A stretch of DNA of 64,000 nt from Sympetrum striolatum (Eukaryota; Arthropoda; Insecta; Odonata; Libellulidae), in NCBI GenBank assembly GCA_947579665.1, contig OX388341.1:7306752-7370751 (forward strand), read 5' to 3'. Made by a program: the position numbers and the translations under genes. Under the pieces are notes generated by a model. The model was not told the origin of the DNA. It saw nothing but the letters and a program-made list of their open reading frames with translations, and made no database searches. Positions 37,861 to 52,169 of this stretch are shown piece by piece. The stretch's first letter is position 1; every line of letters starts with the position of its first letter.

Positions 37861-40800
37861 CCAATTAATTTAAGAAATAGTATATTTGTTTTCATGATGA
37901 TTTTTAACTAAATGATTTGTTTATTATTTATACAGAAAAAGAGAAGAGATATTCTCAATGATGGAGGATAAGAGTAAGCTGAAGACAATCATTAGAGAGC
38001 AGAATGAACTAGGATAGTAAGTCGGACAAAGGAGGGTATTTAAAACAGAATGAGTCTATTTTAAATTTATTCCTATAAGTATTGCTAATCATGCATAGAA
38101 TGATATATTGTGCCAATTAATTTAAGAAATAATATATTTTTTTTCATGATGATTTTTAACTAAATGATTTGTTTATTATTTCTACAGAAAAAGAGAAGAG
38201 ATATTCTCAATGATGGAGGATAAGAGTAAGCTGAAGACAATCATTAGAGAGCAGAATGAACTAAGATAGAAAGTTGGACAAAAGGGGGTATGCAATACAA
38301 AATGAGTCTATTTTAAATTTATTCCTATAAGTATTGCTAATCATGCATAGAATGATATATTGTGCCAATTAATTTAAGAAATAGTATATTTGTTTTCATG
38401 ATGATTTTTTACTAAATGATTTGTTTATTATTTCTACAGAAAAAGGGAAGAGATATTCTCAATGATGGAGGTGAAGAGTAAGCTGAAGACAATCATTAGA
38501 GAGCAGAATGAACTAGGATAGAAAGTTGGACAAAGGAGGGTATGCAAAACAGAATGAGTCTATTTTGAATTTATTCCTATAAGTATTGCTTATCATGCAA
38601 AGAATGATATATTGTGCCAATTAATTTAAGAAATAGTATCATTGTTTTGATGATGATTTTTAACTTAATGATTTGTTTATTATTTCTATAGAAAAAGAGA
38701 AGAGATATTCTACGAAACGAAGATAAGAGTAAGCTGAAGGCAATCATTGGAGAACATAATCAATCAGGAGACAAAGTAGGTCAAAGAAGGGAATGCAAAA
38801 CAGAATGAGTCTATTTTAAATTTATTCCTATAAGTATTGCTAATCATGCTAAGAAAGATATATTGTGCCAATTAATTTAAGAAAAAGTATATTTGTTTTT
38901 TATCATCATTTTTAACTAAATGATTTTTTTATTATTTCTACAGAAAAAGAGAAGAGATATTCTCAGTGATGGAGGATAAGAGTAAGCTGATTACAATCAT
39001 TAGAGTGCAGAATGAACTAGGATAGAATGTTGGACAAAGGAGGGTATGCAAAACAGAATGAGTCTATTTTAAATTTATTCCTATAAGTATTGCTAATCAT
39101 GCATAGAATGATATATTGTGCCAATTAATTTATGAAATAGTATATTTGTTTTCATGATGTTTTTTAACTAAATGATTTGTTTATAATTTCTACAGAAAAA
39201 GAGAAGAGATATTCTCAATGATGGAGGATAATAGTAAGCTGAAGGCAATCATTGGAGAACATAATCAATCAGGAGACAATGTACGTCAAAGGAGGGAATG
39301 CAAAACAGAATGAGTCTATTTTAAATTTATTCCTAAAAGTATTGCTAATCATGCATAGAATGATATATTGTGCCAATTAATTTAAGAAATAGTATATTTG
39401 TTTTCATGATGATTTTTAACTAAATGATTTGTTTATTATTTATACAGAAAAAGAGAAGAGATATTCTCAATGATGGAGGATAAGAGTAAGCTGAAGACAA
39501 TCATTAGAGAGCAGAATGAACTAGGATAGTAAGTCGGACAAAGGAGGGTATTTAAAACAGAATGAGTCTATTTTAAATTTATTCCTATAAGTATTGCTAA
39601 TCATGCATAGAATGATATATTGTGCCAATTAATTTAAGAAATAATATATTTTTTTTCATGATGATTTTTAACTAAATGATTTGTTTATTATTTCTACAGA
39701 AAAAGAGAAGAGATATTCTCAATGATGGAGGATAAGAGTAAGCTGAAGACAATCATTAGAGAGCAGAATGAACTAAGATAGAAAGTTGGACAAAAGGGGG
39801 TATGCAATACAAAATGAGTCTATTTTAAATTTATTCCTATAAGTATTGCTAATCATGCATAGAATGATATATTGTGCCAATTAATTTAAGAAATAGTATA
39901 TTTGTTTTCATGATGATTTTTTACTAAATGATTTGTTTATTATTTCTACAGAAAAAGGGAAGAGATATTCTCAATGATGGAGGTGAAGAGTAAGCTGAAG
40001 ACAATCATTAGAGAGCAGAATGAACTAGGATAGAAAGTTGGACAAAGGAGGGTATGCAAAACAGAATGAGTCTATTTTGAATTTATTCCTATAAGTATTG
40101 CTTATCATGCAAAGAATGATATATTGTGCCAATTAATTTAAGAAATAGTATCATTGTTTTGATGATGATTTTTAACTTAATGATTTGTTTATTATTTCTA
40201 TAGAAAAAGAGAAGAGATATTCTACGAAACGAAGATAAGAGTAAACTGAAGGCAATCATTGGAGAACATAATCAATCAGGAGACAAAGTAGGTCAAAGAA
40301 GGGAATGCAAAACAGAATGAGTCTATTTTAAATTTATTCCTATAAGTATTGCTAATCATGCTAAGAAAGATATATTGTGCCAATTAATTTAAGAAAAAGT
40401 ATATTTGTTTTTTATCATCATTTTTAACTAAATGATTTTTTTATTATTTCTACAGAAAAAGAGAAGAGATATTCTCAGTGATGGAGGATAAGAGTAAGCT
40501 GATTACAATCATTAGAGTGCAGAATGAACTAGGATAGAATGTTGGACAAAGGAGGGTATGCAAAACAGAATGAGTCTATTTTAAATTTATTCCTATAAGT
40601 ATTGCTAATCATGCATAGAATGATATATTGTGCCAATTAATTTATGAAATAGTATATTTGTTTTCATGATGTTTTTTAACTAAATGATTTGTTTATAATT
40701 TCTACAGAAAAAGAGAAGAGATATTCTCAATGATGGAGGATAATAGTAAGCTGAAGGCAATCATTGGAGAACATAATCAATCAGGAGACAATGTACGTCA

Positions 40801-40883
40801 AAGGAGGGAATGCAAAACAGAATGAGTCTATTTTAAATTTATTCCTAAAAGTATTGCTAATCATGCATAGAATGATATATTGT
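37860..40883 (+). repeat. Tandem duplication of six monomers
   Basis: About 37860-39371 and 39372-40883 match at an offset of 1512 bp. The copies share GATAGTAAGTCGGAC (38013 and 39525), GGTATTTAAAACAG, AAGGGGGTATGCAATAC, GAGGTGAAGAG, the ACGAAACGAAG monomer, CTGATTACAATC and TAATTTCTACAG. The same series also occurs once near 17400-18750, where the first marker reads AGTTGGAC, and again near 56140-57100. Confidence 0.75.
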
Positions 40884-41399
40884 GCCAATTAATTTAAGAA
40901 ATAGTATATTTGTTTTCGTAATCATTTTTAACTAAATGATTTGTTTATTATTTCTACAGAAAAAGAGAAGAGATATTCTCAATGATGGAGGATAAGAGTA
41001 AGCTGAAGACAAACATTAGAGAGCAGAATGAACTAGGATAGAAAGTTGGACAAAGGAGGGTATGCAAAACAGATTGAGTCTATTTTAAATTTATTACTAT
41101 AAATATTGCTAATCATGCATAGAATGATATATTGTGCCAATTAATTTAAGAAATAGTATATTTGTTTTCATGATGATTTTTAACTAAATGATTTGTTTAT
41201 TATTTCTACAGAAAAAGAGAAGAGATATTCACAATGATGGAGGATATGAGTAAGCTGAAGACAATCATTAGAGAGCAGAATGAAGTAGGATAGAAAGTTG
41301 AACAAAGGAGGGTATGCAAAACAGAAAGAGTCTATTTTAAAATTATTTCTATAAGCATTGGTAATCATGTATAGAATGATATATTGTGCCAATTAATTT

Positions 41400-43385
41400 A
41401 AGTAATAGTATATTTGTTTTCATGATGATTTTTAACTAAATGATTTGTTTATTATTTCTACAGTAAAATTGAAGAGATATTCTCAATGATGGAGGATAAG
41501 AGTAAGCTGAAGACAATCATTAGAGAGCAGAATGAACTAGGATAGAAAGTTGGACAAAGGAGGGCATGCAAAACAGAATAAGTCTATTTTAAATTTATTC
41601 CTATAAGTATTGCTAATCATGCATAGAATGATATATTGTGCCAATTAACTTATGAAATAGTTTATTTGTTTTCATGATGATTTTTAACTAAATGATTTGT
41701 TTATTATTTCTACAGAAAAAGAGAAGAGATATTCTCAATGATGGAGGATAAGAGTAAGCTGAAGACAATCATTAGAGAGCAGAATGAACTAGGATAGAAA
41801 GTTGGACAAAGGAGGGTATGCAAAAACAGAATGAGTCTATTTTAAATTTATTCCTATAAGTATTGCTAATCATGCATAGAATGATATATTGTGCCAATTA
41901 ATTTAAAAAATAGTATATTTGTATTCATGATCATTTTTAACTAAATGATTTGTTTATTATTTCTACAGAAAAAGAGAAGAGATATTCTCAATGATGGAGG
42001 ATAAGATTAAGCTGAAGGCAATCATTGGAGAACATAATCAATCAGGAGACAATGTAGGTCAAAGGAGGGAATGCAAAACAGAATGAGTCTATTTTAAATT
42101 TATTCCTAAAAGTATTGTTAATCATGCATAGAATGATATATTGTGCCAATTAATTTAAGAAATAGTATATTTGTTTTCATGATGATTTTTAACTAAATGA
42201 TTTGTTCATTATTTCTACAGAAAAAGAGAAGAGATATTCTCAATGATAGAGGATAAGAGTAAGCTGAAGACAATCATTAGAGAGCAGAATGAATTAGGAT
42301 AGAAAGTTTGACAAAGGAGGGTATGCAAAAACAAAATGAGTCTATTTTAAATTTATTCCTATAAGCATTGGTAATCATGTATAGAATGATATATTGTGCC
42401 AATTAATTTAAGTAATAGTATATTTGTTTTCATGATGATTTTTAACTAAATGATTTGTTTATTATTTCTACAGTAAAATTGAAGAGATATTCTCAATGAT
42501 GGAGGATAAGAGTAAGCTGAAGACAATCATTAGAGAGCAGAATGAACTAGGATAGAAAGTTGGACAAAGGAGGGCATGCAAAACAGAATAAGTCTATTTT
42601 AAATTTATTCCTATAAGTATTGCTAATCATGCATAGAATGATATATTGTGCCAATTAACTTATGAAATAGTTTATTTGTTTTCATGATGATTTTTAACTA
42701 AATGATTTGTTTATTATTTCTACAGAAAAAGAGAAGAGATATTCTCAATGATGGAGGATAAGAGTAAGCTGAAGACAATCATTAGAGAGCAGAATGAACT
42801 AGGATAGAAAGTTGGACAAAGGAGGGTATGCAAAAACAGAATGAGTCTATTTTAAATTTATTCCTATAAGTATTGCTAATCATGCATCGAATGATATATT
42901 GTGCCAATTAATTTAAAAAATAGTATATTTGTATTCATGATCATTTTTAACTAAATGATTTGTTTATTATTTCTACAGAAAAAGAGAAGAGATATTCTCA
43001 ATGATGGAGGATAAGATTAAGCTGAAGGCAATCATTGGAGAACATAATCAATCAGGAGACAATGTAGGTCAAAGGAGGGAATGCAAAACAGAATGAGTCT
43101 ATTTTAAATTTATTCCTAAAAGTATTGTTAATCATGCATAGAATGATATATTGTGCCAATTAATTTAAGAAATAGTATATTTGTTTTCATGATGATTTTT
43201 AACTAAATGATTTGTTCATTATTTCTACAGAAAAAGAGAAGAGATATTCTCAATGATAGAGGATAAGAGTAAGCTGAAGACAATCATTAGAGAGCAGAAT
43301 GAATTAGGATAGAAAGTTTGACAAAGGAGGGTATGCAAAAACAAAATGAGTCTATTTTAAATTTATTCCTATAAGTATTGCTAAT
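41400..43385 (+). repeat. Tandem duplication of four monomers
   Basis: About 41400-42390 and 42410-43385 repeat at about 1010 bp. Each copy has, in order, CTACAGTAAAATTGAAG (41459 and 42469), AATTAACTTATGAAATAG, GATAAGATTAAGC with a B cassette, then TTGTTCATTATTTC with GATAGAGGATAAG. The block is nested inside the 13-monomer duplication next to it. Confidence 0.75.
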
Positions 43386-46300
43386 CATGCATAGAATGAT
43401 ATATTGTGCCAATTAATTTAAAAAATAGTATATTTGTATTCATGATCATTTTTAACTAAATGATTTGTTTATTATTTCTACAGAAAAAGAGAAGAGATAT
43501 TCTCAATGATGGAGGATAAGAGTAAGCTGAAGGCAATCATTGGAGAACATTATCAATCAGGAGACAATGTAGGTCAAAGGAGGGAATGCAAAACAGAATG
43601 AGTCTATTTTAAATTTATTCCTAAAATAATTGCTAATCATGCATAGAATGATATATTGTGCCAATTATTTTAAGAAATAGTATATTTGTTTTCATGATGA
43701 TTTTTAACTAAATGATTTGTTTATTATTTCTATAGAAAAAGAGAAGAGATATTCTCAATGATTGAGGATAAGAGTAAGCTGAAGACAATCATTAGAGAGC
43801 AGAATGAACTAGGATAGAAAGTTGGACTAAGGAGGGTATTCAAAACAGATTGAGTCTATTTTAAATTTATTCCTATAAGTATTGCTAATCATGCATAGAA
43901 TGATATATTGTGCCAATTAATTTAAGAAATAGTATATTTGTTTTCATGATGATTTTTATCTAAATGATTTGTGCATTATTTCTACAGAAAAAGAGAAGAG
44001 ATATTCTCAATGATGGAGGATAAGAGTAAGCTGAAGACAATCATTAGAGAGCAGAATGAACTAGGATAGAAAGTCGGACAAAGGAGGGTATGCAAAACAG
44101 AATGAGTCTCTTTTGAATTTATTCCTATAAGTATTGCTAATCATGCATAGAATGATATATTGTGCCAATTAATTTAAGAAATAGTATATTTGTTTTCATG
44201 ATGATTTTTTACTAAATGATTTGTTTATTATTTCTACAGAAAAAGAGAAGAGATATTCTCAATGATGGAGGATAAGAGTAAGCTGAAGACAATCATTAGA
44301 GAGCAGAATGAACTAGGATAGAAAGTTGGACAAAGGAGGGTATGCAAAACAGAATGAGTCTATTTTAAATTTATTCCTATAAGTATTGCTAATCATGCAT
44401 AGAATGATATATTGTGCCAATTAATTTAAGAAATAATATATTTGTTTTCATGATTATTTTTAACTAAATGATTTGTTTATTATTTCTACAGAAAAAGAGA
44501 ATAGATATACTCAATGATGGAGGATAAAACTAAGCTGAAGGCAATCATTAGAGAGCAGAATGAACTAGGATAGAAAGTAGTTCAAAGGAGGGAATGCAAA
44601 ACAGAATGAGTCTATTTTAAATTTATTCCTATAAGTAATGGTAATCATGCATAGAATGATATATTGTGCCAATTAATTTAAGAAATAGTATATTTGTTTT
44701 CATGATGATTTTTAACTAAATGATTTGTTTATTATTTCTTCAGAAAAAGAGAAGAGATATTCTCAATGATGGCAGATAAATGTAAGCTGAAGAGAATCAT
44801 TAGAGAGCAGAATGAACTAGGATAGAAAGTTAGACAAAGGAGGGTATGCAAAACAGAATGAGTCTATTTTAAATTTATTCCTAAAAGAATTGCTAATCAT
44901 GCATAGAATGATATATTGTGCCAATTAACTTATGAAATAGTTTATTTGTTTTCATGATGATTTTTAACTAAATGATTTGTTTATTATTTCTACAAAAAAG
45001 AGAAGAGATATTCTCAATGATGGAGGATAAGAGTAAGCTGAAGACAATCATTAGAGAGCAGAATGAACTAGGATAGAAAGTTGGACAAAGGAGGGTATGC
45101 AAAAACAGAATGAGTCTATTTTAAATTTATTCCTATAAGTATTGCTAATCATGCATAGAATGATATATTGTGCCAATTAATTTAAAAAATAGTATATTTG
45201 TATTCATGATCATTTTTAACTAAATGATTTGTTTATTATTTCTACAGAAAAAGAGAAGAGATATTCTCAATGATGGAGGATAAGATTAAGCTGAAGGCAA
45301 TCATTGGAGAACATAATCAATCAGGAGACAATGTAGGTCAAAGGAGGGAATGCAAAACAGAATGAGTCTATTTTAAATTTATTCCTAAAAGTATTGTTAA
45401 TCATGCATAGAATGATATATTGTGCCAATTAATTTAAGAAATAGTATATTTGTTTTCATGATGATTTTTAACTAAATGATTTGTTCATTATTTCTACAGA
45501 AAAAGAGAAGAGATATTCTCAATGATAGAGGATAAGAGTAAGCTGAAGACAATCATTAGAGAGCAGAATGAATTAGGATAGAAAGTTTGACAAAGGAGGG
45601 TATGCAAAAACAAAATGAGTCTATTTTAAATTTATTCCTATAAGCATTGGTAATCATGTATAGAATGATATATTGTGCCAATTAATTTAAGTAATAGTAT
45701 ATTTGTTTTCATGATGATTTTTAACTAAATGATTTGTTTATTATTTCTACATTAAAATTGAAGAGATATTCTCAATGATGGAGGATAAGAGTAAGCTGAA
45801 GACAATCATTAGAGAGCAGAATGAACTAGGATAGAAAGTTGGACAAAGGAGGGCATGCAAAACAGAATAAGTCTATTTTAAATTTATTCCTATAAGTATT
45901 GCTAATCATGCATAGAATGATATATTGTGCCAATTAACTTATGAAATAGTTTATTTGTTTTCATGATGATTTTTAACTAAATGATTTGTTTATTATTTCT
46001 ACAGAAAAAGAGAAGAGATATTCTCAATGATGGAGGATAAGAGTAAGCTGAAGACAATCATTAGAGAGCAGAATGAACTAGGATAGAAAGTTGGACAAAG
46101 GAGGGTATGCAAAAACAGAATGAGTCTATTTTAAATTTATTCCTATAAGTATTGCTAATCATGCATCGAATGATATATTGTGCCAATTAATTTAAAAAAT
46201 AGTATATTTGTATTCATGATCATTTTTAACTAAATGATTTGTTTATTATTTCTACAGAAAAAGAGAAGAGATATTCTCAATGATGGAGGATAAGATTAAG

Positions 46301-48190
46301 CTGAAGGCAATCATTGGAGAACATAATCAATCAGGAGACAATGTAGGTCAAAGGAGGGAATGCAAAACAGAATGAGTCTATTTTAAATTTATTCCTAAAA
46401 GTATTGTTAATCATGCATAGAATGATATATTGTGCCAATTAATTTAAGAAATAGTATATTTGTTTTCATGATGATTTTTAACTAAATGATTTGTTCATTA
46501 TTTCTACAGAAAAAGAGAAGAGATATTCTCAATGATAGAGGATAAGAGTAAGCTGAAGACAATCATTAGAGAGCAGAATGAATTAGGATAGAAAGTTTGA
46601 CAAAGGAGGGTATGCAAAAACAAAATGAGTCTATTTTAAATTTATTCCTATAAGTATTGCTAATCATGCATAGAATGATATATTGTGCCAATTAATTTAA
46701 AAAATAGTATATTTGTATTCATGATCATTTTTAACTAAATGATTTGTTTATTATTTCTACAGAAAAAGAGAAGAGATATTCTCAATGATGGAGGATAAGA
46801 GTAAGCTGAAGGCAATCATTGGAGAACATTATCAATCAGGAGACAATGTAGGTCAAAGGAGGGAATGCAAAACAGAATGAGTCTATTTTAAATTTATTCC
46901 TAAAATAATTGCTAATCATGCATAGAATGATATATTGTGCCAATTAATTTAAGAAATAGTATATTTGTTTTCATGATGATTTTTAACTAAATGATTTGTT
47001 TATTATTTCTATAGAAAAAGAGAAGAGATATTCTCAATGATTGAGGATAAGAGTAAGCTGAAGACAATCATTAGAGAGCAGAATGAACTAGGATAGAAAG
47101 TTGGACTAAGGAGGGTATTCAAAACAGATTGAGTCTATTTTAAATTTATTCCTATAAGTATTGCTAATCATGCATAGAATGATATATTGTGCCAATTAAT
47201 TTAAGAAATAGTATATTTGTTTTCATGATGATTTTTATCTAAATGATTTGTGCATTATTTCTACAGAAAAAGAGAAGAGATATTCTCAATGATGGAGGAT
47301 AAGAGTAAGCTGAAGACAATCATTAGAGAGCAGAATGAACTAGGATAGAAAGTCGGACAAAGGAGGGTATGCAAAACAGAATGAGTCTCTTTTGAATTTA
47401 TTCCTATAAGTATTGCTAATCATGCATAGAATGATATATTGTGCCAATTAATTTAAGAAATAGTATATTTGTTTTCATGATGATTTTTTACTAAATGATT
47501 TGTTTATTATTTCTACAGAAAAAGAGAAGAGATATTCTCAATGATGGAGGATAAGAGTAAGCTGAAGACAATCATTAGAGAGCAGAATGAACTAGGATAG
47601 AAAGTTGGACAAAGGAGGGTATGCAAAACAGAATGAGTCTATTTTAAATTTATTCCTATAAGTATTGCTAATCATGCATAGAATGATATATTGTGCCAAT
47701 TAATTTAAGAAATAATATATTTGTTTTCATGATTATTTTTAACTAAATGATTTGTTTATTATTTCTACAGAAAAAGAGAATAGATATACTCAATGATGGA
47801 GGATAAGACTAAGCTGAAGGCAATCATTAGAGAGCAGAATGAACTAGGATAGAAAGTAGTTCAAAGGAGGGAATGCAAAACAGAATGAGTCTATTTTAAA
47901 TTTATTCCTATAAGTAATGGTAATCATGCATAGAATGATATATTGTGCCAATTAATTTAAGAAATAGTATATTTGTTTTCATGATGATTTTTAACTAAAT
48001 GATTTGTTTATTATTTCTTCAGAAAAAGAGAAGAGATATTCTCAATGATGGCAGATAAGTGTAAGCTGAAGAGAATCATTAGAGAGCAGAATGAACTAGG
48101 ATAGAAAGTTAGACAAAGGAGGGTATGCAAAACAGAATGAGTCTATTTTAAATTTATTCCTAAAAGAATTGCTAATCATGCATAGAATGA
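41640..48190 (+). repeat. Tandem duplication of thirteen monomers
   Basis: About 41640-44915 repeats as about 44920-48190 at an offset near 3279 bp. Shared rare variants are CATTATCAATCAGG, CCTAAAATAATTGC, ATGATTGAGGATAAG, GTGCATTATTTC (43971 and 47250), AAGTCGGAC, the mosaic cassette with AAAGTAGTTCAAAGG, and GATGGCAGATAA. Private changes (CTACATTAAAATTG near 45750 versus CTACAGTAAAATTG near 42470) separate the copies. Confidence 0.75.
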
Positions 48191-50459
48191 TATATTGTGC
48201 CAATTAATTTAAGTAATAGTATATTTGTTTTCATGATGATTTTTAACTAAATGATTTGTTTATTATTTCTACAGAAAAAAAGAAGAGAAATTCTCAATGA
48301 TGGAGGATAAGAGTAAGCTGAAGTCAATCATTGGAGAACATAATCAATCAGGAGACAAAGTAGGTCAAAGGAGGGAATGCAAAAAAGAATGAATCTATTT
48401 TAAATTTATTCCTATAAGTATTGCTAATCATGCATAGAATGATATATTGTGCCAATTAATTTAAGAAATAGAATAATTGTTTTGATGATGATTTTTAACT
48501 TAATGATTTGTTTATTATTTCTACAGAAAAAGAGAAGAGATATTCTACAAAACGAAGAGAAGAGTAAGCTGAAGGCAATCATTGGAGAACATAATCAATC
48601 AGGAGACAAAGTAGGTCAAAGAAGGGAATGCAAAAAAGAATGAGTCTATTTTAAATTTATTCCTATAAGTATTGCTAATCATGCATAGAATGATATATTG
48701 TGCCAATTAATTTAAGAAATAGTATAATTGTTTTCATGATGATTTGTAACTTAATGATTTGTTTATTATTTCTACAGAAAAAGAGAAGAGATATTCTACG
48801 AAATGGAAGATAAGATTAAGCTGAAGGCAATCATTGGAGAACATATTCAATCAGGAGTCAAAGTAGGTCAAAGGAGAGAATGCAAAACAGAATGAGTCTA
48901 TTTTAAATTTATTCCTATAAGTATTGCTAATCATGCATAGAAAGATATATTGTGCCAATTAATTTAAGAAATAGTATATTTGTTTTCATGATCATTTTTA
49001 ATTAATTGATTTGTTTATTATTTCTTCAGAAAAAGAGAAGAGATATTCTCAATGATGGAGGATAATAGTAAGCTGAAGACAATCATTAGAGAGCAGAATG
49101 AACTAGGATAGAAAGTTGGACAAAGGAGGGTGTGCAAAACAAAATGAGTCTATTTTAAATTTATTCCTATAAGTATTGCTAATCATGCTAAGAAAGATAT
49201 ATTGTGCCAATTAATTTAAGAAAAAGTATATTTGTTTTTTAACATCATTTTTAACTAAATGATTTGTTTATTATTTCTACAGAAAAAGAGAAGAGATATA
49301 CTCAATGATGGAGGATAAGAGTAAGCTGATGACAATCATTAGAGAGCAGAATGAACTAGGGTAGAATGTTGGAAAAAGGAGGGTATGCAAAACAGAATGA
49401 GTCTATTTTAAATTTATTCCTATAAGTATTGCTAATCATGCATAGAATGATATATGTGCCAATTAATTTAAAAAATAGTATATTTGTATTCATGATCATT
49501 TTTAACTAAATGATTTGTTTATTATTTCTACAGAAGGAGAGAAGAGATATTCTCAATGATGGAGGATATGAGTAAGCTGAAGACAATCATTAGAGAGCAG
49601 AATGAACTAGTTTAGAAAGTTGGACAAAGGAGGGTATGCAAAACAGAATGAGTCTATTTTAAATTTATTCCTATAAGTATTGCTAATCATGCATAGAATG
49701 ATACATTGTGCCAATTAATTTAAGAAGTAGTATATTTGTTTTCATGATTATTTTTAACTAAATGATTTGTTTATTATTTCTACAGAAAAAGAGAAGAGAT
49801 ATTCTAATGATGGAGGATAAGAGTAAGCTGGAGGCAATCAATGGAGAACATAATCAATCAGGAGACAAAGTAGGTCAAAGGAGGGAATGCAAAACAGAAT
49901 GAGTCTATTTTAAATTTATTCCTATAAGTATTGCTAATCATGCATAGAATGATATATTGTGCCAATTAATTTAAGAAATAGTATAATTGTTTTGATTATG
50001 ATTTTTAACTTAATGATTTGTTTATTATTTCTACAGAAAAAGTGAAGAGATATTCTACGAAACGAAGATAAGAGTAAGCTGAAGGCAATCATTGGAGAAC
50101 ATAATCAATCAGGAGACAAAGTAGGTCAAAGAAGGGAATGCGAAACAGAATGAGTCTATTTTAAATTTATTCCTATAAGTTTTGCTAATCATGCTAAGAA
50201 AGATATATTGTGCCAATTAATTTAAGAAAAAGTATATTTGTTTTTTATCATCATTTTTAACTAAATGATTTGTTTATTATTTCTACAGAAAAAGAGAAGA
50301 GATATTCTCAATGATGGAGGATAAGACTAAGCTGAAGACAATCATTAGAGAGCATAATGAACTAGGATAGAAAGTTGGACAAAGGAGGGTATGCAAAACA
50401 GAATGAGTCTACTTTAAATTTATTCCTAAAAGTATTGCGAATCATGCATAGAATGATAT

Positions 50460-51480
50460 ATTGTGCCAATTAATTTAAGAAATAGTATATTTGTTTTCAT
50501 GATGATTTTTAACTAAATGATTTGTTTATTATTTCTACAGAAAAAGAGAAGAGATATTCTCAATGATGGAGGATAAGAGTAAGCTGAAGACAATCATTAG
50601 AAAGCAGAATGAACTAGGATAGAAAGTTGGACAAAGGAGGGTACGCAAAACAGAATGAGTCTCTTTTAAATTTATTCCTATAAGTATTGCTAATCATGCA
50701 TAGAATGATATATTGTGCTAATTAATTTAAGTAATAGTATATTTGTTTTCATGATGATTTTTAACTAAATGATATGTTTATTATTTCTACAGAAAAATTG
50801 AAGAGATATTCTCAATGATGGAGGATAAGAGTAAGCTGAAGACAATCATTAGAGAGCAGAATGAACTAGGATAGAAAGTTGGAAAAAGGAGGGTATGCAA
50901 AACAGAATGAGTCTATTTTAAATTTATTCCTATAAGTATTGCTAATCATGCATAGAATGATATATTGTGCCAATTAATTTAAGAAATAGTATATTTGTTT
51001 TCAAGATGATTTTTAACTAAATGATTTGTTTATTATTTCTACAGAAAAAGAGAAGAGATATTCTCAATGATGGAGGATAAGAGTAAGCTGAAGACAATCA
51101 TTAGAAAGCAGAATGAACTAGGATAGAAAGTTGGACAAAGGAGGGTACGCAAAACAGAATGAGTCTCTTTTAAATTAATTCCTATAAGTATTGCTAATCA
51201 TGCATAGAATGATATATTGTGCTAATTAATTTAAGTAATAGTATATTTGTTTTCATGATGATTTTTAACTAAATGATATGTTTATTATTTCTACAGAAAA
51301 ATTGAAGAGATATTCTCAATGATGGAGGATAAGAGTAAGCTGAAGACAATCATTAGAGAGCAGAATGAACTAGGATAGAAAGTTGGAAAAAGGAGGGTAT
51401 GCAAAACAGAATGAGTCTATTTTAAATTTATTCCTATAAGTATTGCTAATCATGCATAGAATGATATATTGTGCCAATTA
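50460..51480 (+). repeat. Dimer duplication with GTGCTAATTAATT
   Basis: Two adjacent two-monomer units repeat at 504 bp. Both carry GGGTACGCAAAACAGAATGAGTCTC (about 50641 and 51145), GTGCTAATTAATTTAAGTAATAG, GATATGTTTATTATTTC and GTTGGAAAAAGGAGG. It lies inside the 14-monomer repeat and is not mirrored in the second copy, so it is probably younger or differentially lost. Confidence 0.7.
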
Positions 51481-52010
51481 ATTTAAGAAATAGTATATTT
51501 GTTTTCAAGATGATTTTTAACTAAATGATTTGTTTATTATTTCTACAGAAAAAGAGAAGAGATATTCTCAATGATGGAGGATAAGAGTAAGCTGAAGGCA
51601 ATCATTGGAGAACATAATCAATCAGGAGACAATTGAGGTCAAAGGAGGGAATGCAAAACAGAATGAGTCTATTTTAAATTTATTCCTATAAGTATTGCTA
51701 ATCATGCATAGAAAGATATATTGTGCCAATTAATTTAAGAAATAGTATATTTGTTTTCATGATCATTTTTAATTAATTGATTTGTTTATTATTTCTTCAG
51801 AAAAAGAGAAGAGATATTCTCAATGATGGAGGATAATAGTAAGCTGAAGTCAATCATTGGAGAACATAATCAATCAGGAGACAAAGTAGGTCAAAGGAGG
51901 GAATGCAAAAAAGAATGAATCTATTTTAAATTTATTCCTATAAGTATTGCTAATCATGCATAGAATGATATATTGTGCCAATTAATTTAAGAAATAGAAT
52001 AATTGTTTTG

Positions 52011-52169
52011 ATGATGATTTTTAACTTAATGATTTGTTTATTATTTCTACAGAAAAAGAGAAGAGATATTCTACGAAACGAAGAGAAGAGTAAGCTGAAG
52101 GCAATCATTGGAGAACATAATAAATCAGGAGACAAAGTAGGTCAAAGAAGGGAATGCAAAAAAGAATGA
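52011..52169 (+). other. Longest ATG-started satellite frame (52 codons)
   Basis: In a few monomers of the ACGAAACG group, AACTAA is replaced by AACTTA. A frame starting ATGATGATTTTTAAC then runs through the splice-acceptor-like stretch and the whole exon-like block: a hydrophobic start (MMIFNLMICLLFLQ), a basic segment (KKRRDILRNEEKSKLK), then AIIGEHN, and an end near QRRECKKE. Near-identical frames lie at 20994-21152, 25535-25693 and 48485-48643. The hydrophobic start is the translated pyrimidine tract, so its signal-peptide look may be accidental. Most sister monomers carry a stop in this frame. I treat it as a satellite by-product or relic, not an established gene. Confidence 0.2.

Noticed and set aside
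51950..52135. Minus-strand frame of 61 codons overlapping the 52-codon plus frame
   Set aside because: It starts at TTG and is the antisense shadow of the same monomer.
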